Part shown: positions 1 through 8,325 of the stretch, in pieces
Position numbering within the stretch: position 1 is the stretch's first letter
How the letters are laid out: each line of letters starts with the position of its first letter
Source of the DNA: Nonomuraea rhodomycinica
Lineage (GTDB): Bacteria; Actinomycetota; Actinomycetes; Streptosporangiales; Streptosporangiaceae
Direction of reading: 5' to 3'
Length of the DNA: 64,000 nucleotides
Assembly (NCBI RefSeq): GCF_013363995.1
Contig: NZ_JABWGO010000013.1
Location: 124,001-188,000 of the forward strand
Made by a program: the position numbers and the translations under genes
Notes under the pieces: generated by a model
What the model saw: the letters and a program-made list of their open reading frames with translations, nothing else
What the model was told of the DNA's origin: nothing
The model's database searches: none

Positions 1-945
1 GACGTCGGCGGCGCGGTACCAGTCGGCCAGCTCCTCCTGCGGCGCGGGCGGGACGAGCCGCACCACGTCGGCGATGCCCAGCTCGGCGGCCAGCTCGACG
101 AGGAGGGCGGGCCGGGCAAGGCCGTTGCCCGAGGGGCCGCCCACGCAGGCGACGATGAGCCGCCCGCGCAGCGACGGGTCCTCGATGAGCATGCGGGAGG
201 CGGCGCGCAGGAGCACGTCGGGGGCCTTCAACGGCTGGATGCGGCCGACGAAGAGCAGCACGTGGGCGTCCTGCGGCAGGCCGAGCCGGCGGCGGGCGGC
301 GCCCTTGGAGGCGGGCTGGAAGACGGTGAGGTTGACGCCGGGGTTCACGACGGCGACCCGTTCCTCTGGCGCCCCGTACAGGTCGATGAGCTCCTGGGCC
401 TCGTCGGCGGTGTTGGCGACGAGGCGGTCGGCGATCTCGACGACCTGCTGCTCGCCGACCACGCGGGCCTGTGGCTCCGGGCGGTCGTCGCGGGCCAGCA
501 GGAGGTTCTTGACCTTGGCCATGGTGTGCATGGTGTGGACGAGGGGGACGCCCCAGCGCTCCTTGGCCAGCCAGCCGACCTGGCCCGACAGCCAGTAGTG
601 GGAGTGGATGACGTCGTAGCGGCCGGGGTCGTACATGGCCTCGGTGCGCAGCACGCCGGACAGGAACGCGCAGAGCTGGCCCGGCATGTCGGCGCGGTCG
701 AGCTCCTCGTACGGCCCGGCGGTGAGGTGGCGGACGAGGACGCCGGGGGCGAGCTCGGTCACCGGCGGCAGGTCGCCGGCGGTGGCGCGGGTGAAGATGT
801 CCACCTCCACGCCGAGCTGGGCGAGCCGTTTGGCCGACTCGACGATGTAGACGTTCATGCCGCCGGCGTCGCCCGTGCCGGGCTGGTCCAGCGGTGACGT
901 GTGCATGCTGATCGTCGCGACCCGGTGCACCGGCCGTCGCCTCAC
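1..945 (-). CDS. mshA: D-inositol-3-phosphate glycosyltransferase MshA (3' end outside window)
   Basis: First step of mycothiol synthesis: transfers GlcNAc from UDP-GlcNAc to inositol-3-phosphate in the cytosol. About 315 codons are present; the C-terminus runs off the left edge (family is about 430 residues). The N-terminus carries the diagnostic stretch MHTSPLDQPGTGDAGGMN at residues 14-31, followed by HSHYWLSG, HTMHTMAKVKN, and VGRIQPLKAPDVLL, the GT-B fold signatures of the family. I chose the GTG at 945 because GGAGG lies nine bases upstream; no other in-frame start has one. mshD sits 45 kb away in the same window. Identity is seen directly from motifs; function is family knowledge. Confidence 0.93.
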   Translation of the reverse strand, partial: MRRRPVHRVATISMHTSPLDQPGTGDAGGMNVYIVESAKRLAQLGVEVDIFTRATAGDLPPVTELAPGVLVRHLTAGPYEELDRADMPGQLCAFLSGVLRTEAMYDPGRYDVIHSHYWLSGQVGWLAKERWGVPLVHTMHTMAKVKNLLLARDDRPEPQARVVGEQQVVEIADRLVANTADEAQELIDLYGAPEERVAVVNPGVNLTVFQPASKGAARRRLGLPQDAHVLLFVGRIQPLKAPDVLLRAASRMLIEDPSLRGRLIVACVGGPSGNGLARPALLVELAAELGIADVVRLVPPAPQEELADWYRAADV

Positions 946-983
946 CCGACATCACCTCCAAAACGAAACCAACCAACCAAAAT

Positions 984-1284
984 TTTCCGGCATTCCCGAC
1001 ATGTCGCCTCGGCCGGGGTCGAGCGTGCCGTCCTGGGGGGATGCGATGGGCCACAAGTTTCCGGCATTCCCGACACGCGATCTCGGCCGGGGTCGAGCGT
1101 GCCGTCCTGGGGGGATGCGATGGGCCACAAGTTTCCGGCATTCCCGACATGCGATCTCGGCCGGGGTCGGGCGTGCGGCCGGGCGCGCACGCGGCGGGCC
1201 GCATGCGGCGGGCCGGAAAGCCCGGCGTTCCCGACAGGTGGTCTCGGCCGAGGGCGTCCGGGCGGTCCTGGCAGGATGTGGCCC
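984..1284. repeat. Tandem repeat of ~74 bp, three close copies and one diverged copy, between mshA and SDR gene
   Basis: Copies begin at about 984, 1058 and 1132 (each starting tttccggcattcccgac) with an exact 74-base period. A fourth, diverged copy begins near 1219 after a ~13-base insertion. The last copy ends in gcaggatgtggccc directly before the ATG of the SDR gene, and the equivalent segment in the other copies reads ggggggatgcgatgggcc. The array therefore looks like repeated duplication of the region just upstream of the SDR start. No convincing gene lies in it. Confidence 0.85.
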
Positions 1285-2028
1285 ATGAGGAGAACGGCTG
1301 TGGTGACCGGTGCGAGCAGCGGCATCGGCGAGGCGACGGCGCGGCGCCTCGCCGCCGAGGGCTACGACGTGGTGGCGGGCGCCCGGCGGCGCGACCGCCT
1401 GGAGCGACTGGCCGAGGAGCTGCCCTCGATCAGGCCCGTCACACTCGACGTGACCTCGCAGGAGTCGGTCAACGAGCTGGCCGCCGCGCTGGAGCGCTGC
1501 GACGTGCTGGTCAACAACGCGGGCGGCGCGCTCGGCGTGGAGTCCGTCGCCGAGGGACGGATCGACGACTGGCAGGCGATGTTCGACACGAATGTGCTGG
1601 GCACGCTGCGCGTGACCCAGGCGCTGCTGCCCAAGCTGGTGGAGTCGGGCGACGGCGTGGTCGTGCTGCTCACCTCGACCGCCGGCATGGTGCCGTACGA
1701 GGGCGGCGGCGGGTACGTCGCGGCCAAGCACGCCCAGTCGTCCATGGCGGGCACGCTGCGGCTGGAGCTGTCGGGGCAGCCGGTACGGGTGGTGGAGATC
1801 GCCCCCGGCATGGTGCGCACCGAGGGGTTCGCGGTCAACCGGTTCCGGGGCGACGAGACGGCCGCCGCCCGGGTCTACGAGGGCGTGCCCGACCCGCTGA
1901 CCGCCGACGACGTGGCCGACGCGATCGCCTGGACCGTCACCCGGCCGTCCCACGTCAACATCGACCGCATCGTCATGCGCCCGCGCGCGCAGGCCGCCCA
2001 GCACAAGGTCCACCGCGTCAGTGGCTAG
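1285..2028 (+). CDS. Short-chain dehydrogenase/reductase
   Basis: NAD(P)-dependent oxidoreductase of the classical SDR family, 247 residues. Cofactor motif TGASSGIG at residues 8-15, NNAG at 77-80, and catalytic YVAAK at 144-148 with the serine in LTSTAG just before it. Substrate cannot be read from sequence. An SDR next to mshA also occurs in mycobacteria, so the linkage may be old. The ATG at 1285 is preferred; an in-frame ATG at 1276 lies inside the possible ribosome site. It overlaps the following methyltransferase by eight bases, so the two are probably cotranscribed. Confidence 0.85.
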   Translation: MRRTAVVTGASSGIGEATARRLAAEGYDVVAGARRRDRLERLAEELPSIRPVTLDVTSQESVNELAAALERCDVLVNNAGGALGVESVAEGRIDDWQAMFDTNVLGTLRVTQALLPKLVESGDGVVVLLTSTAGMVPYEGGGGYVAAKHAQSSMAGTLRLELSGQPVRVVEIAPGMVRTEGFAVNRFRGDETAAARVYEGVPDPLTADDVADAIAWTVTRPSHVNIDRIVMRPRAQAAQHKVHRVSG

Positions 2029-2839
2029 GCCGGCCGGGCCCGCGGGCCGGCCGGTCGGCTCGATCACCCGGGGCACCACCGGTCAGAACCGGCTGCGCAG
2101 GGCCGACCGGTGGATCGCCGCGGCCCACGGCGCCCTGCTGCGCGGCGCCGATCGGCCCCTGGTCGTGGACCTCGGCTACGGCGCCTCGCACGTGACGACG
2201 CTGGAGCTGTTCACGCGGCTGCGCCGGATCCGGCCCGACGTCGAGGTCACGGGCATCGAGATCGACCCGGCGCGGGTCGCGCTGGCCAAGCCGTACGAGC
2301 GGCCGGGGCTGAGCTTCGCGCTCGGCGGGTTCGAGCTGCCGGTGCCGCGCCCGCCGGTGCTGGTGCGCGCGTTCAACGTGCTGCGCCAGTACGGCGAGGC
2401 GGAGGCGTGGCACTACTGGGACTTGCTGCGCGGCCGGCTGGCCCCCGGTGGCGTCCTGGTCGAGGGCACCTGCTCCGAGGTGGGCCACCGCGCGGTCTGG
2501 GCCGGGGTGACCGCCGAGGGGCCGCGCACGCTCACGTTCTCGGCCCGCTTCGACGCCTTCGAACGGCCCTCCGACCTGGCCGAGCGGCTGCCCAAGACGC
2601 TCATCCACCGCAACGTCCCGGGTGAGCGGGTGCACGCCTTCCTGCGCGACTTCGACCACGCGTGGGCGGTGTGCGCGCCGTACGGGGTGCACGGGCTGCG
2701 GCAGCGGTGGCTGGCGGCGGTGACCATGCTGGCCCGCACGTGGCCGATCCCGCGCCAGGCGCCCCTCGGCGGGGTGGCCCGGTGGCGGCTGGGCGAGGTC
2801 ACGGTGCCGTGGCAGGCCGTCGCCCCACTAAAGGGTTGA
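2021..2839 (+). CDS. Class I SAM-dependent methyltransferase-like protein
   Basis: 272 residues. The Rossmann SAM-binding signature reads VVDLGYGAS near residues 48-56, followed by an acidic residue at the end of the next strand (VTGIEID), as in class I methyltransferases. The C-terminal half has no obvious substrate domain. It starts at a GTG inside the end of the upstream SDR gene, indicating translational coupling. The target is unknown; the glycine-rich loop (GYGAS) departs from the usual GxGxG, so activity is inferred. Confidence 0.75.
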   Translation: MARPAGPAGRPVGSITRGTTGQNRLRRADRWIAAAHGALLRGADRPLVVDLGYGASHVTTLELFTRLRRIRPDVEVTGIEIDPARVALAKPYERPGLSFALGGFELPVPRPPVLVRAFNVLRQYGEAEAWHYWDLLRGRLAPGGVLVEGTCSEVGHRAVWAGVTAEGPRTLTFSARFDAFERPSDLAERLPKTLIHRNVPGERVHAFLRDFDHAWAVCAPYGVHGLRQRWLAAVTMLARTWPIPRQAPLGGVARWRLGEVTVPWQAVAPLKG

Positions 2840-2930
2840 CCATTTTTGTGACGTTTCTTGCCCTTCGGTGAGGATGGTGTGCACGGATGTGCCGGAGGTC
2901 TCACGACGTCCGGATGCGTGCTCGACAGGT

Positions 2931-2942
2931 CGTAGTACTACG
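2931..2942. promoter_or_regulatory. Palindromic BlaI-type operator
   Basis: CGTAGTACTACG is a perfect 12-base palindrome ending nine bases before the GTG of the BlaI-family gene. BlaI/MecI operators are built on TACTAC/GTAGTA half-sites, so autoregulation of the regulator/protease operon is likely. The position next to the start codon suggests it covers the promoter -10 region. Confidence 0.7.
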
Positions 2943-2951
2943 CTGGAGCGT

Positions 2952-3308
2952 GTGAAGGGTCTCGGCGAGCTCGAACGCAGCATCATGGACATCCTCTGGG
3001 CGCAGAGCACGGCGCTCACCGCCCGCGAGGTCGGCCGGCTCATCGCCGACCGCGACCTCGCCCCGACCACGGTCATGACCGTTCTCGACCGTCTCACCCG
3101 CAAGGGGTTCCTCCACCGCACCCGCGACGGCCGCGCATGGCGCTACGCTCCGGCTGCGACCCGCGACGCGTACGTCGCGGAGCTTATGCTGGAAGCGCTC
3201 GACATGACGGGCGACCGCTCGGCCGCCCTGACCCGCTTCGCCCAGGCCGTGTCCGGCCCGGAGGCGGAGATCCTGCGAAGAGCCCTCACGGAGCTGGAGG
3301 ACGAGTGA
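2952..3308 (+). CDS. BlaI/MecI/CopY family transcriptional repressor
   Basis: 118-residue winged-helix repressor: N-terminal LGELERSIMDILW and LTAREVGRLIADRDLAPTTVMT match the DNA-binding domain of the Penicillinase_R family, and a C-terminal dimerisation helix follows. I start it at GTG 2952, after the operator palindrome; the open frame extends further upstream without family similarity. It overlaps the M56 peptidase gene by four bases (GTGA). In staphylococci, such pairs sense beta-lactams, but actinobacterial versions respond to unknown envelope signals, so the ligand is open. Confidence 0.88.
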   Translation: MKGLGELERSIMDILWAQSTALTAREVGRLIADRDLAPTTVMTVLDRLTRKGFLHRTRDGRAWRYAPAATRDAYVAELMLEALDMTGDRSAALTRFAQAVSGPEAEILRRALTELEDE

Positions 3309-4210
3309 CCACGGCAGCGGTGCTGGCAGCGCTCGCCACGGCGTGCGGGCTCGGCTCCTGGCGTTTCACCACGGCCCGCTGGACCTCCCGGGCACCCAAG
3401 ACCGCGATCCTCCTCTGGCAGGCCCTGGGCGTGTCCTGGGGCCTGGCCTCCACCGGCGCGATGCTGGCCTTCGCCGTCCAGCCGTACGGCGAGGGCGTGC
3501 TGCACGGGCTGGTCTCCTTCGCCACCGGCCGCTCGCCGCGCGAGCCGTGGGACGCGCTGCACGTGGTCGCGATGGTCGCCGGCCTCACCGCGCTGGCCGT
3601 GCTGGTCGCGGTCCTGCTGACCGCGGGCGTGCAGACGTTGCGGGCCCGTCACCGGCACCGCACGCTGCTGGCCCTGATCTCCCACGACGACCCGGTGCTG
3701 CCCGGCGTGCGCGTGCTCGACCACCCGAGCGCGGCCGCCTACTGCGTGCCGGGGCTGCGCTCGCAGGTCGTGGTCAGCCAGGGCGCGCTGAGCCTGCTGT
3801 CGAAGGACGAGATGGCCGCCGTGCTCGCGCACGAGGCGGCCCACGTGCGTGAGCGGCACGACCTGGTGCTGCTGCCGTTCGCGGCGCTGCGCCGCGCGCT
3901 GCCCTGGTCGAAGGTGGTCCGCGACGCGCAGGCCCAGGTGGAGCTGCTCATCGAGATGGCCGCCGACGACCGCGCCCGCCGCTACTGCTCGCCGCGCCGG
4001 CTCGCGACCGCGCTGCTCAGGTTCGGCACGGCCGGCGCCATGCCGACCCCGCACGGCATGCTCGGCGTCGGCGCCCACAACCTCATGGCACGGGTGGACC
4101 GGCTGCTCAAGCCGGTGCCGGAGCTGCCGGTGAGCCTCCGGTACGGCGCCGTCGCGCTGTCCGTGACGTTGGTCACGTCCGCGCCGTTCCTCTGGATCTA
4201 CCAGCTCTGA
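3305..4210 (+). CDS. M56-family membrane zinc metallopeptidase
   Basis: 301 residues. Several hydrophobic segments surround residues 1-15, 35-57 and 85-110, with one more at the C-terminus. HEAAH at residues 176-180 is the HExxH zinc site, within VLAHEAAHVRERHDLVL. It lacks the extracellular penicillin-binding sensor of BlaR1/MecR1, so it is the short actinobacterial M56 type. Cotranscribed with the BlaI-like repressor through a 4-base overlap; the likely role is regulated cleavage of that repressor, by analogy. The GTG at 3305 is the coupled start. Confidence 0.85.
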   Translation: MTTAAVLAALATACGLGSWRFTTARWTSRAPKTAILLWQALGVSWGLASTGAMLAFAVQPYGEGVLHGLVSFATGRSPREPWDALHVVAMVAGLTALAVLVAVLLTAGVQTLRARHRHRTLLALISHDDPVLPGVRVLDHPSAAAYCVPGLRSQVVVSQGALSLLSKDEMAAVLAHEAAHVRERHDLVLLPFAALRRALPWSKVVRDAQAQVELLIEMAADDRARRYCSPRRLATALLRFGTAGAMPTPHGMLGVGAHNLMARVDRLLKPVPELPVSLRYGAVALSVTLVTSAPFLWIYQL

Positions 4211-4235
4211 CGCTTGCTGGTGTTAACCATTCCGT

Positions 4236-4264
4236 TTGCAATTGCAAGCAGAGTGGCGCACAAT
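4236..4264 (+). promoter_or_regulatory. Promoter with palindromic operator upstream of XRE gene
   Basis: TTGCAATTGCAA (4236-4247) is a perfect palindrome whose first half can serve as a -35 (TTGCAA). After a 17-base spacer, CACAAT (4259-4264) can serve as the -10. Transcription would then begin at about the ATG at 4271, a leaderless message. Operator occupancy by the XRE protein itself is inferred. Confidence 0.6.
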
Positions 4265-4270
4265 GGAGGC

Positions 4271-4765
4271 ATGGCACTACCGAAGGTCGGCTCGATCGGC
4301 GAGTACATCCGCGAGCAGAGGCAGCAGGCGAAGATCTCGCTGCGCCAGCTCGCGGCGGCGGCGGGGGTCTCCAACCCCTACCTGAGCCAGATCGAGCGCG
4401 GCCTGCGCAAGCCGAGCGCGGAGATCCTCAACCAGATCGCCAAGGGCCTGCACATCTCCGCCCAGGCGCTGTACGTGCAGGCCGGCCTCATCGAGGACCG
4501 TGAGACCCCGAGCGACGTCGTCACCGCCATCAGGGCCGACACGCATCTCACCGAGCGGCAACGCCAGGTGCTGATTGATATCTATGAGTCGTTCCGCAAG
4601 GAGAAGCACTCCGAGGACGAGCAGACCTCCCAGAAAGCTCATCCCCGGAGCGACTCCGTCGCGGACGACGAGCAGTCGCTGCCGGCGGAGCTTCGCGCCG
4701 CTCTTGAGCCCTATGCGGCGTCCACCGGCAACGACACCGTCAACCAGGAAACCAAGGAAGGTTAA
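4271..4765 (+). CDS. XRE family transcriptional regulator upstream of hbhA
   Basis: 164 residues. Helix-turn-helix at about residues 10-65 (ISLRQLAAAAGVSNPYLSQIE), then GLHISAQALYVQAGL and a charged C-terminal tail. The same gene order, XRE then hbhA then a DUF2516 membrane protein, is found in Mycobacterium tuberculosis (Rv0474-Rv0476), so this is the orthologous regulator. A GGAGG sits one base before the ATG, too close to act as a ribosome site, which fits a leaderless message. Probably regulates itself and hbhA. Confidence 0.85.
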   Translation: MALPKVGSIGEYIREQRQQAKISLRQLAAAAGVSNPYLSQIERGLRKPSAEILNQIAKGLHISAQALYVQAGLIEDRETPSDVVTAIRADTHLTERQRQVLIDIYESFRKEKHSEDEQTSQKAHPRSDSVADDEQSLPAELRAALEPYAASTGNDTVNQETKEG

Positions 4766-4768
4766 CCC

Positions 4769-5188
4769 ATGACGCTCGCCACCGAGGTCAAGAAGCTCAC
4801 CGATTCCAAGCCGTTCTACGCCGTGGCCGGCGTCGGCGACTACGCCGTCGAGAAGCTGCGCGAGCTCCCCGAGCAGCTCCAGAAGCTGCAGGCGCGCCGT
4901 GTCGACCTCGGCAAGGACCTGCCCGAGCTGGCCCGCGTCTACGCCGACAAGGCCGAGGGCTTCGCCAAGGAGCTGCCGGAGAAGGCCCGCGGCTACGCCG
5001 ACCAGCTCACCCAGCGCGCCTCGGTGGTCTACGAGGACTTCGCCACCCGCGGCCGCAAGGCCGTCAGCAAGGTGAGCGGCGAGGCCGCGCTGGAGCTGGA
5101 GGAGGTGTCGGAGGCCGCCGAGCCGCCCGTCGCCACCCCGGTCACCCCGGCCAGGAAGACCCGCACGACCACCAAGGCCAAGGCCTGA
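4769..5188 (+). CDS. hbhA: HbhA-like heparin-binding hemagglutinin homologue
   Basis: 139 residues, mostly amphipathic helix with heptad-like repeats (EKLRELPEQLQKLQARRVDL, then repeated ELPE/ARVYADKAEG-type segments) and a basic C-terminal tail ending KTRTTTKAKA. The mycobacterial protein is longer and has extended Lys/Pro/Ala repeats; here that tail is short, so heparin binding should not be assumed. The start is preceded by AAGGAAGG. Three bases separate it from the XRE gene. A coiled-coil, lipid- or envelope-associated role is more likely. Confidence 0.8.
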   Translation: MTLATEVKKLTDSKPFYAVAGVGDYAVEKLRELPEQLQKLQARRVDLGKDLPELARVYADKAEGFAKELPEKARGYADQLTQRASVVYEDFATRGRKAVSKVSGEAALELEEVSEAAEPPVATPVTPARKTRTTTKAKA

Positions 5189-5201
5189 CCGTCAGATCGT
5201 G

Positions 5202-5233
5202 AGGCCCGTCCCCGTCGCCGGGGGCGGGCCTTT
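5202..5233 (+). terminator. Rho-independent terminator after hbhA
   Basis: AGGCCCGTCCCC pairs with the downstream GGGGGCGGGCCT around a short loop and runs into TTTCGGTT. It lies 14 bases after the hbhA stop, separating it from the DUF2516 gene. Confidence 0.8.
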
Positions 5234-5327
5234 CGGTTCCCGGCCGTCGCCGCCGAGAGTGCCCGGCGGCCGGCACGGGCCATTAGGCTGAAGCCGATTC
5301 ATCGCGAGCGTGAGGCGGAGCGCACAC

Positions 5328-5690
5328 ATGGACATCGTCAACGGCGGACTCAACTTCCTCTTCCTGCTGCTCTCCGCCGGCATCTTCGGCATGTCGGCCT
5401 ACGGGCTGGTGCACGCGCTGCGGGTGCCGCCGGCCGCCTTCGTCGCGGCGGGCAAGCTGAAGAAGAACATCTGGCTGATCATCCTGGCCCTGGCGACGCT
5501 GTTCTCGCTGGCGGGGGCGTGGTCGTTCCTCAACATGTTCCTCCTCGTCGGCGGGTTGCAGTTCATCGGGCTGAGCGCGGTGAGCATCTTCTCGATCGCC
5601 GCGGTGATCGCCGCCGTGGTCTACATCGTCGACGTGAAGCCGGCCGTCAAGGGCATGGGCCGCGGCGGCGGCCCCTACGGCGGCTGGTAG
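5328..5690 (+). CDS. DUF2516 family membrane protein
   Basis: 120 residues with three hydrophobic segments (about 6-28, 45-65 and 70-102) and a Gly-rich tail. It matches the DUF2516 family, whose members follow hbhA in mycobacteria. The ATG at 5328 has GGAG seven bases upstream; a GTG at 5310 is in frame but lacks such a site. TAGGCT at 5284-5289 could be the -10 of its own promoter. No function is established for the family. Confidence 0.8.
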   Translation: MDIVNGGLNFLFLLLSAGIFGMSAYGLVHALRVPPAAFVAAGKLKKNIWLIILALATLFSLAGAWSFLNMFLLVGGLQFIGLSAVSIFSIAAVIAAVVYIVDVKPAVKGMGRGGGPYGGW

Positions 5691-5702
5691 ACCCTCCGCC
5701 CG

Positions 5703-6569
5703 CTAGCTGCGCAGGGACCGGGCCAGCCAGCGGGCCAGCAGCAGGTGCCCGGCGGGCGTCGGGTGGACGCCGTCGGGCAGCACCACGGCCGACGGGTCGC
5801 CGCCGGCCCAGTGGTGCCGCAGCGGGTCGAGGAACTCCACGCCCTCCCGCCGGGCGACCTCGGCCAGGGTGTCGCGGATGCGCAGGGCCTTGGCCGGGAC
5901 CGCCTCCAGCCAGATGGGGCCGACGAGGACGATCCTCGTGGCCGGCCAGCCCGCCCGCGCGTCGCGCACCAGCCGGGCGGCCGCCCGCCCGACCTGCCCG
6001 GTGCTCCAGCGCTGGTCGTTGTGGCCGCCGGAGACGACGAGCACGTCCGGGGCCGGGCGCCAGGCCAGTTCCTCCTCGTACGACTGCTGGAACGTGCGGC
6101 CGGCGCGCCCGCGGTTGAGGTAGCCGGTGCCGCCCGCTCCGGCGATGACCGGCTGCCAGCCGAGCAGGCGGGCGGCCTGGCAGGCGTAGGCCCGCCAGGC
6201 GGGCACGGGGCCCGAGCCGACGGTGAAGCTGTCGCCCAGGACCATCATCACCGGCGCCGCCCCGGGCTCGCGGCGGCTGGGAGGCGCGGGCGGGGAGCGG
6301 CGCGTGGACGAGGCGCTGGAGCGCTCGGAGGCGACCCCCTGAGACGGGCCGGCCCCTCGGGACGCGGCCTCCTGGGACGTGTCCTCCGGGGACGTGGCCT
6401 CCTGGGACGTGGGCTCCTGGGACGCGGCGGCGTGGGAGGCGGCCGCGGGGTGGCCGGGCGCTTCCGAGGGGGGCGGTGCGGCGCTGGCCGTACATGCTGA
6501 TATGACGGGACATATCGCCAGGATCAGCGCGGCCGATGCGGTCAACGGGGAACGCACCAGGTCGCGCAT
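5703..6569 (-). CDS. Secreted SGNH/GDSL-family hydrolase, probable lipoprotein
   Basis: 288 residues. The N-terminal signal ends in an ISAC lipobox (Cys 26), so the mature protein is probably lipid-anchored. A low-complexity Ser/Gln/Glu/Thr linker follows to residue 105. The catalytic domain shows GDSFTVG (112-118, nucleophile Ser), GGHND (block III) and DGVHP (catalytic Asp/His) near the C-terminus. Likely an extracellular esterase or deacetylase. The ATG at 6569 has GAGGTG just upstream. It faces away from the AlaX gene, with 29 bases between the two starts. Confidence 0.85.
   Translation of the reverse strand: MRDLVRSPLTASAALILAICPVISACTASAAPPPSEAPGHPAAASHAAASQEPTSQEATSPEDTSQEAASRGAGPSQGVASERSSASSTRRSPPAPPSRREPGAAPVMMVLGDSFTVGSGPVPAWRAYACQAARLLGWQPVIAGAGGTGYLNRGRAGRTFQQSYEEELAWRPAPDVLVVSGGHNDQRWSTGQVGRAAARLVRDARAGWPATRIVLVGPIWLEAVPAKALRIRDTLAEVARREGVEFLDPLRHHWAGGDPSAVVLPDGVHPTPAGHLLLARWLARSLRS
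6365..6430. repeat. 15-bp in-frame minisatellite in the SGNH linker
   Basis: About four tandem copies of a 15-base unit (cctcctgggacgtgg with variants) encode the repeated five-residue unit SQE(A/P)T/S in the linker. The period keeps the reading frame, so copy number can change linker length. Confidence 0.75.
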
Positions 6570-6598
6570 CGCCACCTCAGGAGCTCTAGGCTGCCGCC

Positions 6599-7360
6599 AT
6601 GACCATCGACCTCCATGGACGCACGCGAAGGCTCGAACTGGCCGACCAGAACCTTCGCGACTTCGAGGCCGTCGTCCTCGACGCCACGCCCGACGGAATC
6701 GTCTTGGACCGGTCCGCATTCTATCCGGGCGGCGGCGGCCAGCCGGCCGATCACGGAGTTCTGCTCTGGCAGGGCGTGGAGACGCGGATCGAAGGCGTGC
6801 GCAAGGGCGACGACCTCCAGCTCATCCCGGCCGAGGGCGACCCCGTCCCGCCCGTGGGCACGACGGTGCGGGCGGCCGTGGCCGACGAGCGCCGCTCCGC
6901 CCTCATGCGCACCCACTCGGGGCTGCACGTGCTGTGCGGGGTGGTCTTCCGCGACTACGGCTCGCTGGTGACGGGCGGCAACATGGACGCCCTGATCGTG
7001 CCCGAGCGCGGCACGGTCGGCACGGCCCGCATGGACTTCAACCTGCCGGAGGTGCCGCCGGGCTTCCGCGACGCCGTGGAGGCCGCCTGCAACGCCGAGA
7101 TCCAGGCCGACCGGCGCATCGACGTGCGGGTGCTGCCCCGGCCGGAGGCGTTCGCCATCCCCGACATCATCCGCACCGCGTCCAACCTGGTGCCGGAGTC
7201 GGTGACGGACGTGCGGATCGTCGACATCGTCGGGCTCGACACGCAGGCCGACGGCGGCACCCACGTGGCCTCGACCCGGCAGATCGGCCGGCTGCGGGTC
7301 GCCAAGATCGAGAGCAAGGGGCGCGGCTTCCGCCGGGTGCGGGTGGAGATCTGCGACTGA
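6599..7360 (+). CDS. AlaX-type alanyl-tRNA editing protein
   Basis: 253 residues, homologous to the editing domain of alanyl-tRNA synthetase; hydrolyses mischarged Ser/Gly-tRNA(Ala). RTHSGLH (HxxxH zinc ligands) lies near residue 101-107 and DGGTHV near the C-terminal third. The usual CGGTH cysteine is aspartate here, which alters one zinc ligand position. YPGGGGQPADHG matches the conserved N-terminal segment. There is no Shine-Dalgarno; TAGGCT (6587-6592) ends six bases before the ATG, fitting a leaderless message. Confidence 0.85.
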   Translation: MTIDLHGRTRRLELADQNLRDFEAVVLDATPDGIVLDRSAFYPGGGGQPADHGVLLWQGVETRIEGVRKGDDLQLIPAEGDPVPPVGTTVRAAVADERRSALMRTHSGLHVLCGVVFRDYGSLVTGGNMDALIVPERGTVGTARMDFNLPEVPPGFRDAVEAACNAEIQADRRIDVRVLPRPEAFAIPDIIRTASNLVPESVTDVRIVDIVGLDTQADGGTHVASTRQIGRLRVAKIESKGRGFRRVRVEICD

Positions 7361-7369
7361 GCGCCCCGC

Positions 7370-8302
7370 TCACCCGCGCTCGATGATCAGCGCCAGCCCG
7401 TCGAGCAGCGGGCGCAGGCCGAACTCGAAGAGCCGGTCGAGGTCGAGCTCGAAGTCGCCGCCGAGGTCCTCGACCACCTTGACGAACGTGGGATAGCCGC
7501 CCTGGGCGAGCAGCGCGGGGTACGGGGCGTTCCGGTCCATCCACTCCTCGTCGGTCAGGCCGGTGGCGGCCTGGGCCTGCTGCTCCAGCTCCAGGTTGGC
7601 CGCGATGCCCTGGACGTAGCTGTAGAGCAGGATGTGGATCCGCATCATCGCGTCGGGGGCGAGGCCGTGGCCGTCGACCGCCGCGAGCGCCCATTCGGTG
7701 TGCCGGAGCAGGCCGGGCGAGGGCCGTGGCCGGGTGAGCGAGGTGACCCAGGCCAGCCACGGATGCCTGCGGTAGGCGGCCCACTGCAGGCGCGCGGAGA
7801 GCTCCAGCCGCGCCCGCCAGCCGGGCGGCGGCTCCTCCGGGAGCGGGAACTCCCCGAGCACCGCGTCGATCATCAGCCCGACGAGGTCGTCCTTGTCGCG
7901 CACGTGCCGGTAGAGCGACATCGTGGACGCGCCGAGCCGTCCGGCGACGCCCCGCATGGACACCGCGGCCAGCCCTTCGGCGTCGGCCATCTCGACGGCC
8001 ACGGCGACGACGCGCTCCCGCGTCAGCTCGTGCTCCCCTCCCCCGAGCCGCCGGGCGCCCGCCTGGGCGCGCGGGCCGGCTCCTGGACGCCATGAGGTCA
8101 CCAGCGTGCCGACGCGCGGCTCGGCCCTGACCACGCCCTCCTGGGCCAGCACGGTGAGGGCCTTGGCGGCGGTGGCGAGCGCGACGCCCCAGTCCTGGGC
8201 GAGCCGCCGGGTCGAGGGCACCCGGTCGCCCTCCTTCAGCTCCCCGCGGGCCACCCGGGCCTTGACGTCCTCGACGATCCGCAGGTACGGCGGAGCCGGC
8301 AT
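7370..8302 (-). CDS. GntR-type HTH fused to TetR-type regulator
   Basis: 310 residues with two DNA-binding domains: an N-terminal GntR winged helix (residues 1-70, PSTRRLAQDWGVALATAAKA) and a TetR helix-turn-helix (about 92-140, SMRGVAGRLGASTMSLYRHV), followed by a TetR C-terminal ligand domain. Such double-headed regulators occur in actinomycetes. It is divergent from the FAD monooxygenase gene, its probable target, with a repeated operator-like sequence between them. Confidence 0.88.
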   Translation of the reverse strand: MPAPPYLRIVEDVKARVARGELKEGDRVPSTRRLAQDWGVALATAAKALTVLAQEGVVRAEPRVGTLVTSWRPGAGPRAQAGARRLGGGEHELTRERVVAVAVEMADAEGLAAVSMRGVAGRLGASTMSLYRHVRDKDDLVGLMIDAVLGEFPLPEEPPPGWRARLELSARLQWAAYRRHPWLAWVTSLTRPRPSPGLLRHTEWALAAVDGHGLAPDAMMRIHILLYSYVQGIAANLELEQQAQAATGLTDEEWMDRNAPYPALLAQGGYPTFVKVVEDLGGDFELDLDRLFEFGLRPLLDGLALIIERG

Positions 8303-8325
8303 CGAACCTCCTGGTCATTGCTGTT

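Noticed and set aside
1..897. Plus-strand frames over the left edge
   Set aside because: They are antisense to the clear mshA gene, which simply lacks a stop inside the window.
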